A stretch of 64,000 bases of DNA from Siderastrea siderea (taxonomy: Eukaryota > Cnidaria > Anthozoa > Scleractinia > Rhizangiidae). Positions 47,114 through 58,586 of the stretch are shown in pieces; position 1 is the stretch's first letter; every line of letters begins with the position of its first letter. The notes beneath the pieces were generated by a model, which had not been told where the DNA came from, searched no databases, and worked only from the letters and a program-made list of their open reading frames with translations. The stretch spans positions 44,739,201 through 44,803,200 of the forward strand of contig OZ034969.1 of assembly GCA_964030785.1 (NCBI GenBank), read 5' to 3'. Position numbers and translations under genes: made by a program.

Positions 47114-47900
47114 GCATTAGTTTGTTTAGTTTCTTTTAAGTGATTTAGTTAATTGCGTCCGTTTATTGACTGTAACTAGTGACAAGTGTTTCAGCTAGTT
47201 TTGCATATATACAACAGTTTCCGACAAAAGTAAAATACGAAATATCTCTGGTATTAATAGGTATTACAACAGAGGCAAGACAGCCTGCCTTTTTATATAC
47301 GGATTAAGGTTATATAGCTGCTTTGATGGAAAATCAATAGTTACCTATTTTAGTGCAATACATTAAGCTGTGTAATGGACTATTGAACACCATTCCCCAG
47401 TTCTGGATTTGGTTTAATTAACATAATAGGCTGTTGGTAGTTCTCCATTTAAATGAAGTAGGATGTAATGAATCACGTTTTGTAAGAGTACATACAATGA
47501 AAAAACACAGCTTTTACTATACTCACAATGTTAGTGGTAAAGTAAAGTGGCAGTAGAGAACACAGCTTCTAATGACTTGAGTTTGCAATATTTTACACAT
47601 TTTAGAATAAGCGTCAGTACATGTTTATCATACAAATACTATACTTAGTTTCTATAACGTAGTGATACGAGGAAAAGTTCACCAGAAAGATTCATTTTAA
47701 TCGATTTGCTCTGGTGCAGTTTTGTAAAAGAACAAATGACAATTTTCTATTGCTTTTTAATGCGTTGTCAGTTGAAGATGCCTATCATTTAACTTTGTAA
47801 GTTAGGTTTTCTAGTTTAGAATTGATACATTAGAAGGCAACAAGAGCTTTAAAATTTAGCATTTAATCCAATTCACTTTTTTCTGTATCAGTTTTAGAAA
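47114..47900. other. No gene seen
   Basis: AT-rich sequence with no supported feature. Confidence 0.4.
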
Positions 47901-48090
47901 CAGGGGTGGATCCAGGGAGGTTGGATTGGGTGGTTAGCCACCCCCCTTTTGGGGGTCGTTTAAGCTTAAACTTAAGAAATTGAACAAAACTATCGCTGAG
48001 GTGATTTTGTCTCTGATTGTTCCGATATCGTTCTGTCAAGTCAGCCCCCCCCCCCCCCCCCCCACTTCAAAAATCCTGGATCCACCACTG
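47901..48090. mobile_element. hAT-like MITE (190 bp)
   Basis: The left end is CAGGGGTGGATCCAGG. The right end is CCTGGATCCACCACTG, its reverse complement with one mismatch. CA...TG ends and this motif are typical of hAT MITEs. It contains a run of about 20 C. No convincing 8-base target duplication was seen. Confidence 0.65.
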
Positions 48091-49115
48091 AGAAATATGA
48101 ATGCTGCATAAAAGCATAAGAGACAACGGATGGTTCAATACATGATTTTTTTTAATGTTATAAAAAATAGAAATATAATTAATAAACTGAAAGTCGACAA
48201 CAAAGTGTGTATTATTTCTTCTGCGATCCTCTCAAGCCTGTTTAGCGTTAATTCTTTTCCCACCCACTTTAATATTAGCACAATGCATTACCCAATACTT
48301 GTTCTTTTTGTGAGCAGGATAGTTAAGGAATTGAAGCCACATTGACTAGTGGTATTCTTCACAGAAAATGAGACCAAGCACAAAATTCTTACATCTTTTA
48401 GCACGATCTGAACTTCACTATGTAGCCTCCTACATTTTAACTTTGTTTTTAATTACGTATACATACATCACTTTGAGATTTAAGGTGTTTCGTTACAGTT
48501 TTTTTGGGACCATACCTAACTTTTAGAATCGGCTCTTAGGCAGTCTTCTCCTCGTCAGATCAACGTGAAATTTTCAAAACTTGTTGGTTTTGGATTGAAC
48601 TTTAGCGTGGTTTACATTTTGTGAAAATCGATATTTCCATGACAACGATAAATAAAAATCCTTGAAAACAGCAAAACTGAAATTTTGAGCGATCCAGATT
48701 TCACTTTGAAAAGCAAATACCAACATCTTAAACTGTGGTGTATGGCAAACAAAATATACAAAAACAAAAAACATCTGTTTGTTTGTTTTGAAGTAAACCG
48801 CAAAAACATTTTCAACCTTAGTTTTTGCATAGTAATAGTAAATGCACCGAAAAATAATCAATGCCATGATGAAATGGCTAGAAAATACTGTTAAAAAGTG
48901 TCTTTTACTTAGTATTTTACGCCTAGAGAGTTTTGTTGAAACTTGTTCGCGATCTCGAGAAAGAATTGTTTTTCTAAGATCATTCGCGTAATAATTTTTT
49001 GGTAATTTTTGAATTTGAGCGCTTTTGCGAAAATCTTAAGAACGGCTCGATAGATTTTTTTAAAACATTAAACACGCGTGCTTGACGATGTGAACAACTT
49101 TATTATTGAATCTCA
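48091..49115. other. No gene seen
   Basis: AT-rich. Several 60-97-codon frames overlap on both strands without a domain. It lies downstream of the minus-strand DDE gene and may include its 3' untranslated region. Confidence 0.35.
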
Positions 49116-49394
49116 TTAACATTGATTCACTGGAACACTTTTAGACGAAATGGATGATCCAGTTGCACCAGCCAAGTAAGATTCTCTTGATGCAATCTTC
49201 TGCACTTGTGCCTTGGTTTTTTTAAGCTCCCGACCAAGACCAGCCAGTGACTGAGCGATTAGTCCACCGGCATACTCTCCATCAGTTGGAAATATGAAAT
49301 TTCCAAAAAGTGAAATGTCCTTTAAAGTGCCCATTTTCTTTGGAGCCTTGCTTCTGTCTATGTTCAGTTTGAAGCAGGAAACATTTTTCATGCT
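49116..49394 (-). CDS. DDE-like gene, last exon
   Basis: The acceptor is TTTCATTTTAG. The exon encodes SMKNVSCFKLN ... DISLFGNFIFPTDG ... and ends VPVNQC with TAA at 49116. It joins exon 3 in phase 0. Confidence 0.6.
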   Translation of the reverse strand, partial: SMKNVSCFKLNIDRSKAPKKMGTLKDISLFGNFIFPTDGEYAGGLIAQSLAGLGRELKKTKAQVQKIASRESYLAGATGSSISSKSVPVNQC

Positions 49395-49967
49395 CTAAAA
49401 TGAAATTCAAAAAAATGACTTTAAAATCCCACCAAAACCATCTTAAATACAGAATAACTGTATCTAATGTGAGATACAATAATACATTGTACTGATGAGT
49501 GATTACGGGAAGAAAATCAGTGGAATGAAAAGATTAAATAATGAATTCCCACATACACATCAGGGTTGTCACAAGGTTTTGAAGTATGTGGCTTTATTTC
49601 TTGGAGTAGGTGGCTGTAAAAAACTAAAGATTCATCTCAACAATAGACCAGAGGAGCCGGCTGGAGGTAATAAAATAAATAATAAAGCTTTATAATTTCA
49701 TCCATCTTGAAAATAAATGGACAATGGATTTCCAATTTGATATTGAAGTAGGATTGTGAAGTAGGTGGTGATTTTTGCTTACAGCCAACTACTTTTGACA
49801 ACTCTGATGTACATTACATGTACTTACACATTACCCCAGAATTTAAGGAATATAACTTGTGTACATCATGCACATGCACCACGGTGTTATAATGCATACG
49901 GCCTATGTCACAAGTTCAAGAGTAGGCAACTCCTTGAAATCAAATAATCAAATAGTAAACTTGTTTG

Positions 49968-49977
49968 GACTTCCCTT

Positions 49978-50031
<54 letters not shown>

Positions 50032-50047
50032 TACATAAAGGGAAATC
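49968..50047. repeat. Near-perfect 80-bp palindrome with (AT)n core
   Basis: GGACTTCCCTTTATGTATAT on the left is mirrored by ATATACATAAAGGGAAATCC on the right with one mismatch, around about 20 AT units. It lies in intron 3 of the DDE-like gene and can form a hairpin or cruciform. Confidence 0.9.
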
Positions 50048-50163
50048 CAATTAACACTCCCACTAAAATAAAAAAAACTGAGGATGTGTGGTCAGAACCT
50101 GTCAGAAAAAAAAATTGTAATTAGAGCCTACATATATCTTAACTCTCAACAATCAATAATTAC

Positions 50164-50382
50164 CTGCACAAGTTCTCCAAGTTCTTCTCCTGTCTCAAGG
50201 TCATTTCCTAGTCGAACATAACGCACAATCTTGTGACTAATGTGAGCGAAATGAGTGTCAAGGGCTGTTTTTGCCTTCTCCTGCTTCGAAGTTGTTGTAT
50301 TCCAGCAACTTGACATTGAAAACTGCATTCACTTCACTTAAGTAAGTCAGCACAGCTGTATTGTGGTAATGGGGACCATTGT
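50164..50382 (-). pseudogene. DDE-like gene, exon 3 with +1 shift
   Basis: The acceptor is TGTTCACAG and the donor CAG|GTAATT. The text NGPHYHNTAVLTYL ... FEAGEG is in frame with exon 2. After the A5 run at 50268-50272 the homologous text continues in the +1 frame to ELGELVQ. One surplus base explains the break. Confidence 0.65.
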
Positions 50383-51246
50383 CTGTGAACAAGAATGTTT
50401 CCAGAATTATTCACAAGTCAATATTATTATAAAATTCACCAACATAAAAAAAGAAAGTTCACTGTCACATAAACTATACATGAGCTGAAGTTCTATAGAG
50501 ATGACTGAGTCTGATCAAAACATGTTTTTGTCTTGTAAGTGCTGTGGGCCTCTTAGGCTTCTTCATGATGAAAATTGATTTCCCTAAATGAACTCTTCAG
50601 GTTTACGTCTCATAGCATAAGTATTGATTTTCCCCCTTTTTTTCCAAATTACACAAGCAATAATTACAAGTGAAAACTTGATTGCTAAGTAAACTCTACT
50701 TGTTGTTTCAACATAAAGGGGAAGGGAAGCAGTCACACATGTTACCATTTTTTGCAAATAATTCATGGCCCCACATAAGGAAATTAAAATAACATATCAG
50801 TTCCAAAATTCCCTCTTAACCCTCTCTAAAAAGCCCTAATAACGATCAGCATCAATTTTCTCCTAACAATATCAATTCATATAGTGAAGCATTCAGGTAA
50901 TGAGAAAATGGGAATGATCACAATTATAATTCCAAATTATCTTGATATTTCAACACATTCTCCCAACTAGTTCTATAAGAAATGTACTGAAACCAGTAAG
51001 GAAAATTTGTTTGTTTATACTAGGGCTTCAAATGTTTTGTCAAAAAATGAAAAAATACAGAACCTAACCTGATCTGAAAATACTCCAATTTATCCTTTGA
51101 ACAGCAAGATTAAATTTCAAAACTCTCAGTTGTAAATATTTGTTACTGTATTTCAACCTTATGACAAAAATGGGAGGACTCATCTTCCACTCTGAATGAA
51201 CAAGAATGGTAAGATCAAACATTTATAGATATTGACATTCACTTAC

Positions 51247-52981
51247 CAGAAAAGAGGTACACAGAGAATCCTGGAAGTACCCTCTCCAGCCAAGCAAAGC
51301 AGACGTCCAAAGCACTCTGTGTAAAAAATGCATCCTGCTTTGTGTCTTCTGACCACAAGTCAAGAACTTCACTGTTCCTTTCATTCTCAGCTATTTGAGC
51401 AACAATATAGCATCCATGCAGGGAAATTCCTCGCTTGCCATACCAGTCTCTCTGGATTTCCCTCACCCGTTTGCCAAGTTCCAGTTTCATCTTGTAGTCT
51501 ATGATCATTACGCATTCCCCTGGCTTCAAATTCTTGAGAACATACTTGTAATAGTCTCCTTGATGTTTTGTGCGTAATAAATGTGCAAGGTAGTCATAGT
51601 GCACTTTGAACAGCTCTTGCAATCGTGCCTTAAGGTCAGATTTTATGGATTCATCTGATAGTGACTCAACTGATTGCGAAACAGAGCTGTGGACTTTGTG
51701 AATTGCTGAAATGTCTGCACATACTGCTTGATGCTCTTCTGAACAAGATGCAAATGCATGTGTTTGGCATAGTTCCAGACATGAAGAATGCTTCTGGGTG
51801 AGTTTTGAAAACTTTGTTTTCAGAAATGTTTCGTAGCGCCTCACATCCTTGATGAGGGTAGATCCATTAAGGCCAGGGCAGTGGGTGCAGATCTCCTCAA
51901 TAAATGTACACAATTCATCAAAATTGGAATATCCAAAATCATCGCAGATGTTGCATAATCCCGCAAGCATGGTGTTCATGCGGAAATTAGTGGGCAAGTG
52001 TGTGTAAATGTATGTCCTCTTGACTCCATTTGGAAACTCAAGCAGGTACTGGTTCACAAGACCTTTGACTGTGTCTTGCCAGTACCTGACCGCCGTCTCC
52101 TCACCTTGCACTAGGACGCCCCTGCATGATGATGCTCTCGAGACATTATCCCTGTACAGGAATTCAGTTAGCTCCTCTAGGACCTCGGCACTCACGCATT
52201 GCCGTGTAAACTTAAACTTCTCTGCAGGCACACCTCCACGCCCGAACAAAATGCAATGCACCCTTGCAGCTGTGACAGTTTTAGAAGAGCATTGAAAATA
52301 CCGTTGAAGAACAGAGTATGAATAGTCCATAGCAACAATTGACAAGAGCCTTCGCTTTTCATCAGCATAGCTCCTCAGCCGGCCTAGTTGCTTTGCTGCA
52401 TCTATGCGAGAGCTGAACATTTCTGATGTTTTGCCACTAAATGAAATTCTGCTTTTTTTCAAGGTGTCTCCTATCAACACTCTTTGATTTTGCTTAGCAG
52501 CATTCTTCCTTATTTCCTTGTTGATGTCCTTGTCCTTGCACCTTTTGTACTCTGCTGCTAGTCTTGAAAGAAATGAGTTCTCATCATTTGCAACAACAGG
52601 GTTTCGAGACACACTTTCACTTCCAAAGGTAGACTGCCACTTTCCAGAGTTCACCAAATCGTTTATAAACGAAGGAACATCGCTACTATTGAAATGGACA
52701 TACTTGTTTGCCAGAGCTGCAAGACTGTCAATGGCCTTGGCCCTCATGATCTGCTGGGTCCTTACTTCACATTCCTTGTATGGTCGAAGCGAAAGTTCAG
52801 GCACTTGTACACTCCTGGATGAAGATGATACGAGTGTACTGGAGGCAACTGGACTGTTTTCGCCGCTATTGATTTCACTTGGATCAAAGCCCAAGGTTTC
52901 AGTCGAAGGTGTGAAATTTTCTTCGTGATCGGCAAGTGTTGGTTCATTGTAGGTTGGTGTCCACTGGTTGGCGTTTCTTTC
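51247..52981 (-). CDS. DDE-like gene, exon 2 (main exon)
   Basis: 1,735 bases from the acceptor CTTAG to the donor TCTG|GTAAGT, open throughout, starting ERNANQWTPTYNEP. It carries the first catalytic-type Asp (MIIDYKMK) followed by a WYGKRGISLHG segment. Its final single G is completed by exon 3 to the Asp codon of SDNG. Confidence 0.7.
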
Positions 52982-53137
52982 CTAAGGAAAAAGAAAATCG
53001 ATAGATCCACTTAGCTTACCAGTAAAGCTACTGCAGTAATGACAGAAATCGAGAATAAACAGAAGCACAATACGATGTAAAAATCAGACATTAGTCAGAA
53101 AAGGAGAATTGTATCAATCAGACTCACAAAGGCTTAC

Positions 53138-53341
53138 CTCACACCTCTGACACTTAAGTTCTAGAGCGATTCTTCCACGGCATGGAAGACAAATCTTTCT
53201 CTTCCTGTTCTTGCTTTTCGAACAGTCAACTTTGCAAAATTCAAGTTCCTCTGAAGTGGCAATGCGTAAACAATCCGGCGAAACTTCTCCGTGATGCCAT
53301 GTGCCGTGATACGAGCATACACAGTTCGCACTGAACACCAT
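53138..53341 (-). CDS. DDE-like gene, exon 1 (Cys/His cluster)
   Basis: Exactly 68 codons from the ATG at 53341 to the donor GAG|GTAAGC. Eleven Cys and three His residues in 68 suggest zinc binding, probably for DNA or protein contact. Just upstream, AAATGGCGGC near 53489 resembles a YY1-type promoter motif. Confidence 0.6.
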
Positions 53342-53693
53342 TTCGTCGCAAAACAAGAGCGAAACATAAACAAGAAAAAAAATTTGAAAGCTACATCTTG
53401 TATATACACTATTTACACTATTTACAAAGTCGAAGCGTTCCAGAAACGAGAAAATTTTGAGGTTGAAAACAACAACACGCGTTTGTCAAAATGGCGGCCA
53501 AACGCTACTATATTCGGAAACCGACTTACGCACATAATACTTCGGTAAAAATCGGGTTTTATCGAGGAAAAATCGGAAAAATAAACTTTTCGACCAATCA
53601 GAGCCTTGGAAATTAATTAATTAATTCAATTAAGAGGAGTTGCCAGTGCGCAAGCCATGCGTTACGCCCCTTTCCTTCTTACGCGAACCATTA
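53342..53693. other. 5' flank of the DDE-like gene
   Basis: No coding signal. An AAAATGGCGGCC motif lies near 53488 and TTAATTAATTAATT at 53613-53626. This is probably the promoter side of the minus-strand gene. Confidence 0.35.
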
Positions 53694-53950
53694 CTTAACG
53701 TTAAAGAGAACGTATGAACCGTTGGAAAAGCTTGCGTTACAAATTCACAGTTGGCAAGTAAATGCTAATGTATTCAAAGTAATGCGTAATTCATTGCTTC
53801 TTTCTTTATTGTACTGTAGATTACAACGAAAAGTAAAAATCACGGAGAAATGCATTCCGCATTACTTTGAATATATTAGCATTTACTTGCCAACTGTGAA
53901 TATGTAACGCAAGGTTTTCCGTCGGTTCACACGTCCTCTTTATCGTTAAA
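53694..53950. mobile_element. Fold-back MITE (about 255 bp)
   Basis: The left arm (CTTGCGTTACAAATTCACAG followed by TTGGCAAGTAAATGCTAA) is mirrored by the right arm (TTAGCATTTACTTGCCAACT ... GTAACGCAAGG). Arms are about 95 bases with scattered mismatches around a 60-base centre. Confidence 0.8.
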
Positions 53951-54369
53951 TCTAAAAGTGTTCCAGCGAATAGAGTTGTCCACATTATACTCAATGTTTC
54001 ACACTATTATGCTAATTCTTTATGCTCAACAAATGTCACTATTATGCTCAAATAGCACCACTATTATGCTCCATTATAATTAACATAAAAATAAATAAAA
54101 GACCACAGAAGACAGGTTTATGTTGGCTACAAGTATAAATGAAAACAGTCTAAGGAGGCAGCTGACAATTTTGTAGAACTGGAACTGCTGGAAGCCATGT
54201 TTTTGCTACTTTGTAACCATACGTGGTTTTAAAATGTGGTACCTGGGCCGGTGTCTTGTGTGGGAATCCCATGATTTTGGCAAAGTTTTTATAAAGCACA
54301 AAGAGTCGAAGAAACTTTGCACTATTATTCCAGCATAATGCTTGATTAGCGAGGAACAAAGGAAAAAAC

Positions 54370-54455
54370 TGAGTTCACGGCAGAAATCGAACCCATGACC
54401 TCCCCTACACCGGTCGGACGCCCAAACCACTGAGCAACTGAGAGACTCGTGGTAT
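54370..54455 (-). mobile_element. tRNA-derived SINE head
   Basis: On the minus strand an A box (TTGCTCAGTGGTTTGGGCG) and a B box (GGTCATGGGTTCGATTTC) sit at tRNA spacing, with a flanking duplex-like CTC ... GAG. The adjacent 54480-54545 may be its body. Confidence 0.55.
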
Positions 54456-54599
54456 TTGCTGAGTTTGTGGTGACACGCGTCCTGCATGCTGCTGGGATCA
54501 GCAATGTCGAAGTGCCCTACAGGTAAGGAAAGAGGATAGGTATCCCCCGAGGACCTGAAAAAAAATGTAATCACCTTCTCATAAATGTATGAACAAAGA

Positions 54600-55660
54600 C
54601 GCACTTATTCAGCATCTGGTTAGTTAACAATCAGACAGTTTGGCCTCGTTCGGATCACAACACGTTTTGGCGCAAATGTGTGCTCGGGCGAGAGGCTACA
54701 GAAATCGAGTCTAAGATTAATGAACCAGATCTTAATAAAATAAATGACTGGTTTACTGCTAGGAAATTGAATCTTAGGGTTTTATAGTATTTATAACATA
54801 GAGGGCAAAATTACTGATTGCTGATTGGTTGAGACAGAGGGCATTTTTTCTTAATTTTCTGTCCAACGAGGGCAAAATTACTGACTCCTGATTGGCCAAG
54901 CGTCAAAAATACTCGCATTTGATGGGCTGAGCGCGAGAGCGCGCCATTTGCATTTTGTAAGCGTCTTGAAACGAAAAGCAGAGTTTGAATTGGATTTTGA
55001 GTTCAACACAAGAATATAGTTTCAGAGTTTAAATTTAACCGAGTTGGTTGGCAAGAATGGTATGGAAATCGGGTGATAGCTCGAAGAGAAATCCCAGAAG
55101 GTGAACCTGAATGTTTTAAGGGAAACAACAAATGGTTATTTGTTTTAAAACTACCGAAAACCTTGGGTAATTCAGCGAGCGAGAGGTCGCTTCGCAACTC
55201 AGGTAAAATAAATTTAAGTCTTAAATAGTTTGAGTTTTGAGTGTGAGTTTGTCAATGAACTAGCACTGTATTTATCTCAAAAGGTGAACATATGCATAAA
55301 AGACAGTTATTTTTTTTTTGTTTTGGAGGCTGAGCAGCAGTTAAACGAGTCTTAAATAACTGCTTGTGTGGAGAATTGTTTATTCTGAGGGCCGACTGCG
55401 GATTGTGTTTTGAGGTGCATGAAAAGTTTTCAGAAAATTTTGCCCTCTGTGTTATAAACAAGTAATCGCATTGACTTGTATTTTCAAAGTTTTCACAAAT
55501 TTCGCGTGAAAATTTTTCCTTAATTCTACTCGGCCTCATGCGATTACATATACGAAAAGTAAATTTGTGGTGATTACCAATGCTCAACGTCCTTAAAATT
55601 CAACTTTTAATCCTGTCGTTCAAATTGAAGGTTCTAGAATGAAAAGCCTGGACAACTCAA
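54600..55660. other. No gene seen
   Basis: AT-rich. Two GAGGGCAAAATTACTGA copies near 54802 and 54868 form a short direct repeat. No supported coding region. Confidence 0.4.
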
Positions 55661-57115
55661 ATTTTTTTTTTCGTAATTTAATCATTTTTATTGTTCTTCC
55701 ACACTAAAGCACAACAGTTACAAATTACTTAACCCTACCGCGCAGTTACAATATTACAAACAACTACACTTACATAATTACAACTCAGGATAACAACTAC
55801 AAAAAGACAGTACCATATTGTCACTACAGTAGATACCAACTCGAAATTACACTCATGCACGAAAAACTGAAAAACGAAAAAGGGAACTTATAAGAGACAG
55901 AGGGGTAACATAGTCTATAAGCTAACATGTGGCAAAAGCTTCTCCCATTTCTGGAAATGTCTTGTTAGTTTATTCTGCTTTGTTGCTATCGTTTTCTCCA
56001 CTTGGTATACGTCTCTAATCTTGGCCTTATAAACTCGTAAGGAGGGATTCACAATATTCAACTTACACTTGTAAATATAAAATTTTGCTGTCAGTATCAG
56101 ATGATTCAAAAGAATAAAATCCTCTTCCGTATTGAAAACTCCAAAGAAAATATCCATTATTGCAAAGGGTTGAAACTTAACCCTACATTCACCAAGCCAA
56201 GAGCAGAGAGCTTCCCAGAAAGTCTTTGTCACATCGCAGAAGAAAAATAAATGTTCGAAGGATTCAACCTCTCGTTTACAAAAGGCACATAAAGGCGAGT
56301 CCGTCAGTTTTAACCTAAACATCTTTTCATTTGTAAATACTATATTATTCAATACTTTATATTGGAATTCCCTAATTTTAGTTTCACTCGTGACTGTAAA
56401 AGGCAAGGAGTATATTTTCTTCCAGTCAAAAGGAAACTGTGGAAATTTCTCCTTAAACTTTTTTTGAGCAGTTGGGGGAACCTGCTTTTTACTTTTAAAT
56501 ACCCTGTAAAGCAATTTGGACGAAACATTTGTCAGAGCTACCTCAGAATTTTCTATCTTTAACTGAATTGAATCACCAATATTTGAAGGGAGGTGTATTG
56601 TGCTTTGTCTAATGATCTGTCTCCATTCACAAGGGATTGCGTCGACGATGCTCATTAATTTAAAATGTTCTATTGGAGACAGATTTGCATTTAACACCTT
56701 AACACCCTTTAGGAAGATTCCAGTGTCGGAAAGAAGATCGCCGATCGTAACAATTCCTTTAGAAAACAAATGTGTTTCGAAAAGCGAGAGCCCTTGAACA
56801 GTAATATTTTTATTGTTCCAAATAACCTGATGAACAACGTCCTCGTACGATAGTACCAAAGATTGATTTAACACGGACCAAGCGTCAAGGCACTCTTTAC
56901 AAAAAAACTGGAAGGTAGACAGGTAACTTTCGGGTATCAAAATTGCTCTTGAGAATCAAATCTCTGCCTATTTTAGAGAAAAAGTGGTTCAGTGTTATCT
57001 TCCAAGCACTGGTATTATCCTTATCCGCAAATCTCTGGTTACATTGAGTATTGTCGCCCAGTATGACATTTAATAGGTCAGCACAACCGGTCTGCAATGT
57101 ACTGAACTTCTATTG
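55661..57115 (-). mobile_element. 5'-truncated LINE, C-terminal ORF2 part
   Basis: The minus-strand frame 56940-55915 (341 codons) has the C-terminal features of an L1/Tx1-type reverse-transcriptase protein: FQYKVLNNIVFTNEKMFRLK, then the zinc-finger segment CAFCKREVESFEHLFFFC (CxxC ... HxxxxxC) and a following WEALCSWL helix, as in zf-RVT. The upstream frame (57097-56951, SNFDTRKLPVYLP) joins it if one T is removed from the T7 run (56901-56907 on the plus strand). An AATAAA-type signal and an A-rich tail end the copy near 55661. The polymerase palm motif (Y-x-D-D) lies upstream of the truncation and is missing. Confidence 0.8.
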
Positions 57116-57591
57116 CGACTTCTAGTTAACGTTATAGTCGACCGTTAAACCTCATGAAACAATCTGAAACCTTAGCACCTACAACCTTACTTAATTGATT
57201 CTGATTTGAGCGTCTTATGTCTTAATTATTGCGTCTTTTGTGTCACTGAGCAATTTGTCTGTTTTGGTGGAAAAGGGATAACACTTTAAGTAAAACTGAC
57301 TGCTGAACCCATTCACTGGTGTTCTGATTTTAAAGTTTAAAACCAACACCTGCTTATCCATTTGTCATTTAGGCTTCTTCATCAGTGAACGGGCCCTGAA
57401 GCGGCGAATGGGGCAAAAAAAATTAAAAATTAATTAATAATAATAAATAAACGTGATTTAAATTTACACGGTATATGAAATTTGAGAAAAAGCCCAACTT
57501 CTCAAGAAATAACAGTCATTTGGGTAGCTTTCCTCTAAGTCAATCCAGTTTCAGATGTACTTAATTCGGATTGTTTAGATTTTACAGCTAG
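57116..57591. other. No gene seen
   Basis: Spacer between the truncated LINE and a small MITE. Nothing is supported. Confidence 0.4.
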
Positions 57592-57600
57592 CTGGAAGAG

Positions 57601-57707
57601 TAACCTGCGATCAGGCCCTCCCCCTGTCTCTATGACGTATTCTCTTTCCTCCCTCCCTTCTTCCCTCTCCCCTTCCCCGCGGAAAAACACCTCTGATCGC
57701 AGGTTAC
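57601..57707. mobile_element. 107-bp MITE with 9-bp target duplication
   Basis: Inverted ends are TAACCTGCGATCAG and CTGATCGCAGGTTA, a perfect match. The direct repeat CTGGAAGAG flanks both sides (57592-57600 and 57708-57716). A 9-base duplication suggests a Mutator-like family. The interior is a pyrimidine-rich stretch. Confidence 0.8.
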
Positions 57708-57998
57708 CTGGAAGAGAAATCTGAAAAATGATCCATATTGGCTTACACCCTGCACGAACACGGACAACACAGCACTGACAAGATCTAAGTGCGCAAAACA
57801 AAACTGCAATCCCAAACCAGCTCAGATGCCAAACTGAAAGATCCAGCTCTGTACTTGGATCGTTTGGATCGCAACCTAGAATTGGTTTGCTTTTAAATGG
57901 AAAGGAAAATCAAATTTTCTATCACAAAATCCAGATTTAGATTGGCTCAAAGAAACACAACCTCATTAACTTCTTGAAGCAAGCCAACTTTCTCTGTA

Positions 57999-58586
57999 CT
58001 AACACAATCCTTGTGCAATAATACTGTTGATTGTTTTTTGTAGTGGTTCATAATCCTTCGCATTTCCTGCGGACAGTGTGCGCAAACTGCATACTTTCCA
58101 GGCCCCGTTGATCTTGGACAAACTGCACATGATAATGGCCTGGGAGTGAGCCGCGTGGTCCATACGGTCGCTGCATAGCTGCTTGTTAGGTTCTTTGGCG
58201 TTGAAGAAGCGCAGACTGGGATTTTTGTATTTGGAAATGTTTGGCGAATTCCATGCACTCAGAGTAAAGAATAACTTGTCAACAGCAGGGGGAAGGCTCT
58301 TTAGCTTTACATTTATAGTGTGGTGTCCCAGGCGCTTAGCGTCATCCATTACGTCACCGGAGTGAGTAACACCAGTATAAACTTGATCATCAAAGTCCAC
58401 CACCCCTCTACAACATTTGCCGCTGAAGATAAGAACGGAAGCGTCCAGGTAATCACAGCCGCTTTTTGGATAGCCCCAGAACAGGTCAAAAATCACATGG
58501 TCAAGGGACTCGGCGATTTCATACAAGATGACAATAAGATGAAGAGTGCTGAAAGGTTTCACGTCGTAATCTTGCAAAGTGGCCAA
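57999..58586 (-). CDS. RING-Ubl-TerD gene, exon 3 (TerD domain)
   Basis: 195 codons ending GLC with TAG at 57999. Starting at 58586 (after GGCAAG) gives QELK-LATLQDY, the same length as QLEDGRTLSDY in ubiquitin, so this acceptor was preferred. A competing AG at 58602-58603 would break the phase. About 155 residues of TerD-like sequence follow the ubiquitin-like end. Confidence 0.75.
   Translation of the reverse strand: MATLQDYDVKPFSTLHLIVILYEIAESLDHVIFDLFWGYPKSGCDYLDASVLIFSGKCCRGVVDFDDQVYTGVTHSGDVMDDAKRLGHHTINVKLKSLPPAVDKLFFTLSAWNSPNISKYKNPSLRFFNAKEPNKQLCSDRMDHAAHSQAIIMCSLSKINGAWKVCSLRTLSAGNAKDYEPLQKTINSIIAQGLC

Larger units (their letters stand above)
49116..53341 (-). pseudogene. Zinc-cluster + DDE transposase-like gene (four exons, frameshifted)
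   Basis: Exons on the minus strand are 53341-53138, 52981-51247, 50382-50164 and 49394-49116. All boundaries are GT-AG and the phases join (0, then 1 completing a GAC codon, then 0). The predicted protein is about 810 residues. Domain order: an N-terminal Cys/His cluster (CVC ... CLPC ... CQRC), a long helical region, then an RNase H-like core with MIIDYKMK (Asp near residue 563), FSDNGPHYHN (Asp near 647) and FEAGEGK (Glu near 682). The DDE-like spacing and the SDNG motif suggest a transposase fold. The superfamily is not identified. In exon 3 an A5 run (50268-50272) shifts the frame; with one base fewer the downstream text (THFAHISHKIVRYVRLG) follows on. It is therefore either a recent pseudogene or an assembly error. 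Four introns suggest a host-like or eukaryotic intron-bearing element. Confidence 0.7.

Noticed and set aside
47895..48095. 8-bp target duplication for the hAT-like MITE
   Set aside because: The flanks TTTAGAAA and AGAAATAT overlap only partly, so no duplication is claimed.
48574..48894. Three overlapping frames on both strands
   Set aside because: AT-rich, no domain, and no splice or start support.
52008..52928. Plus-strand frames of 95 and 136 codons
   Set aside because: They are antisense shadows of the main exon of the DDE-like gene.
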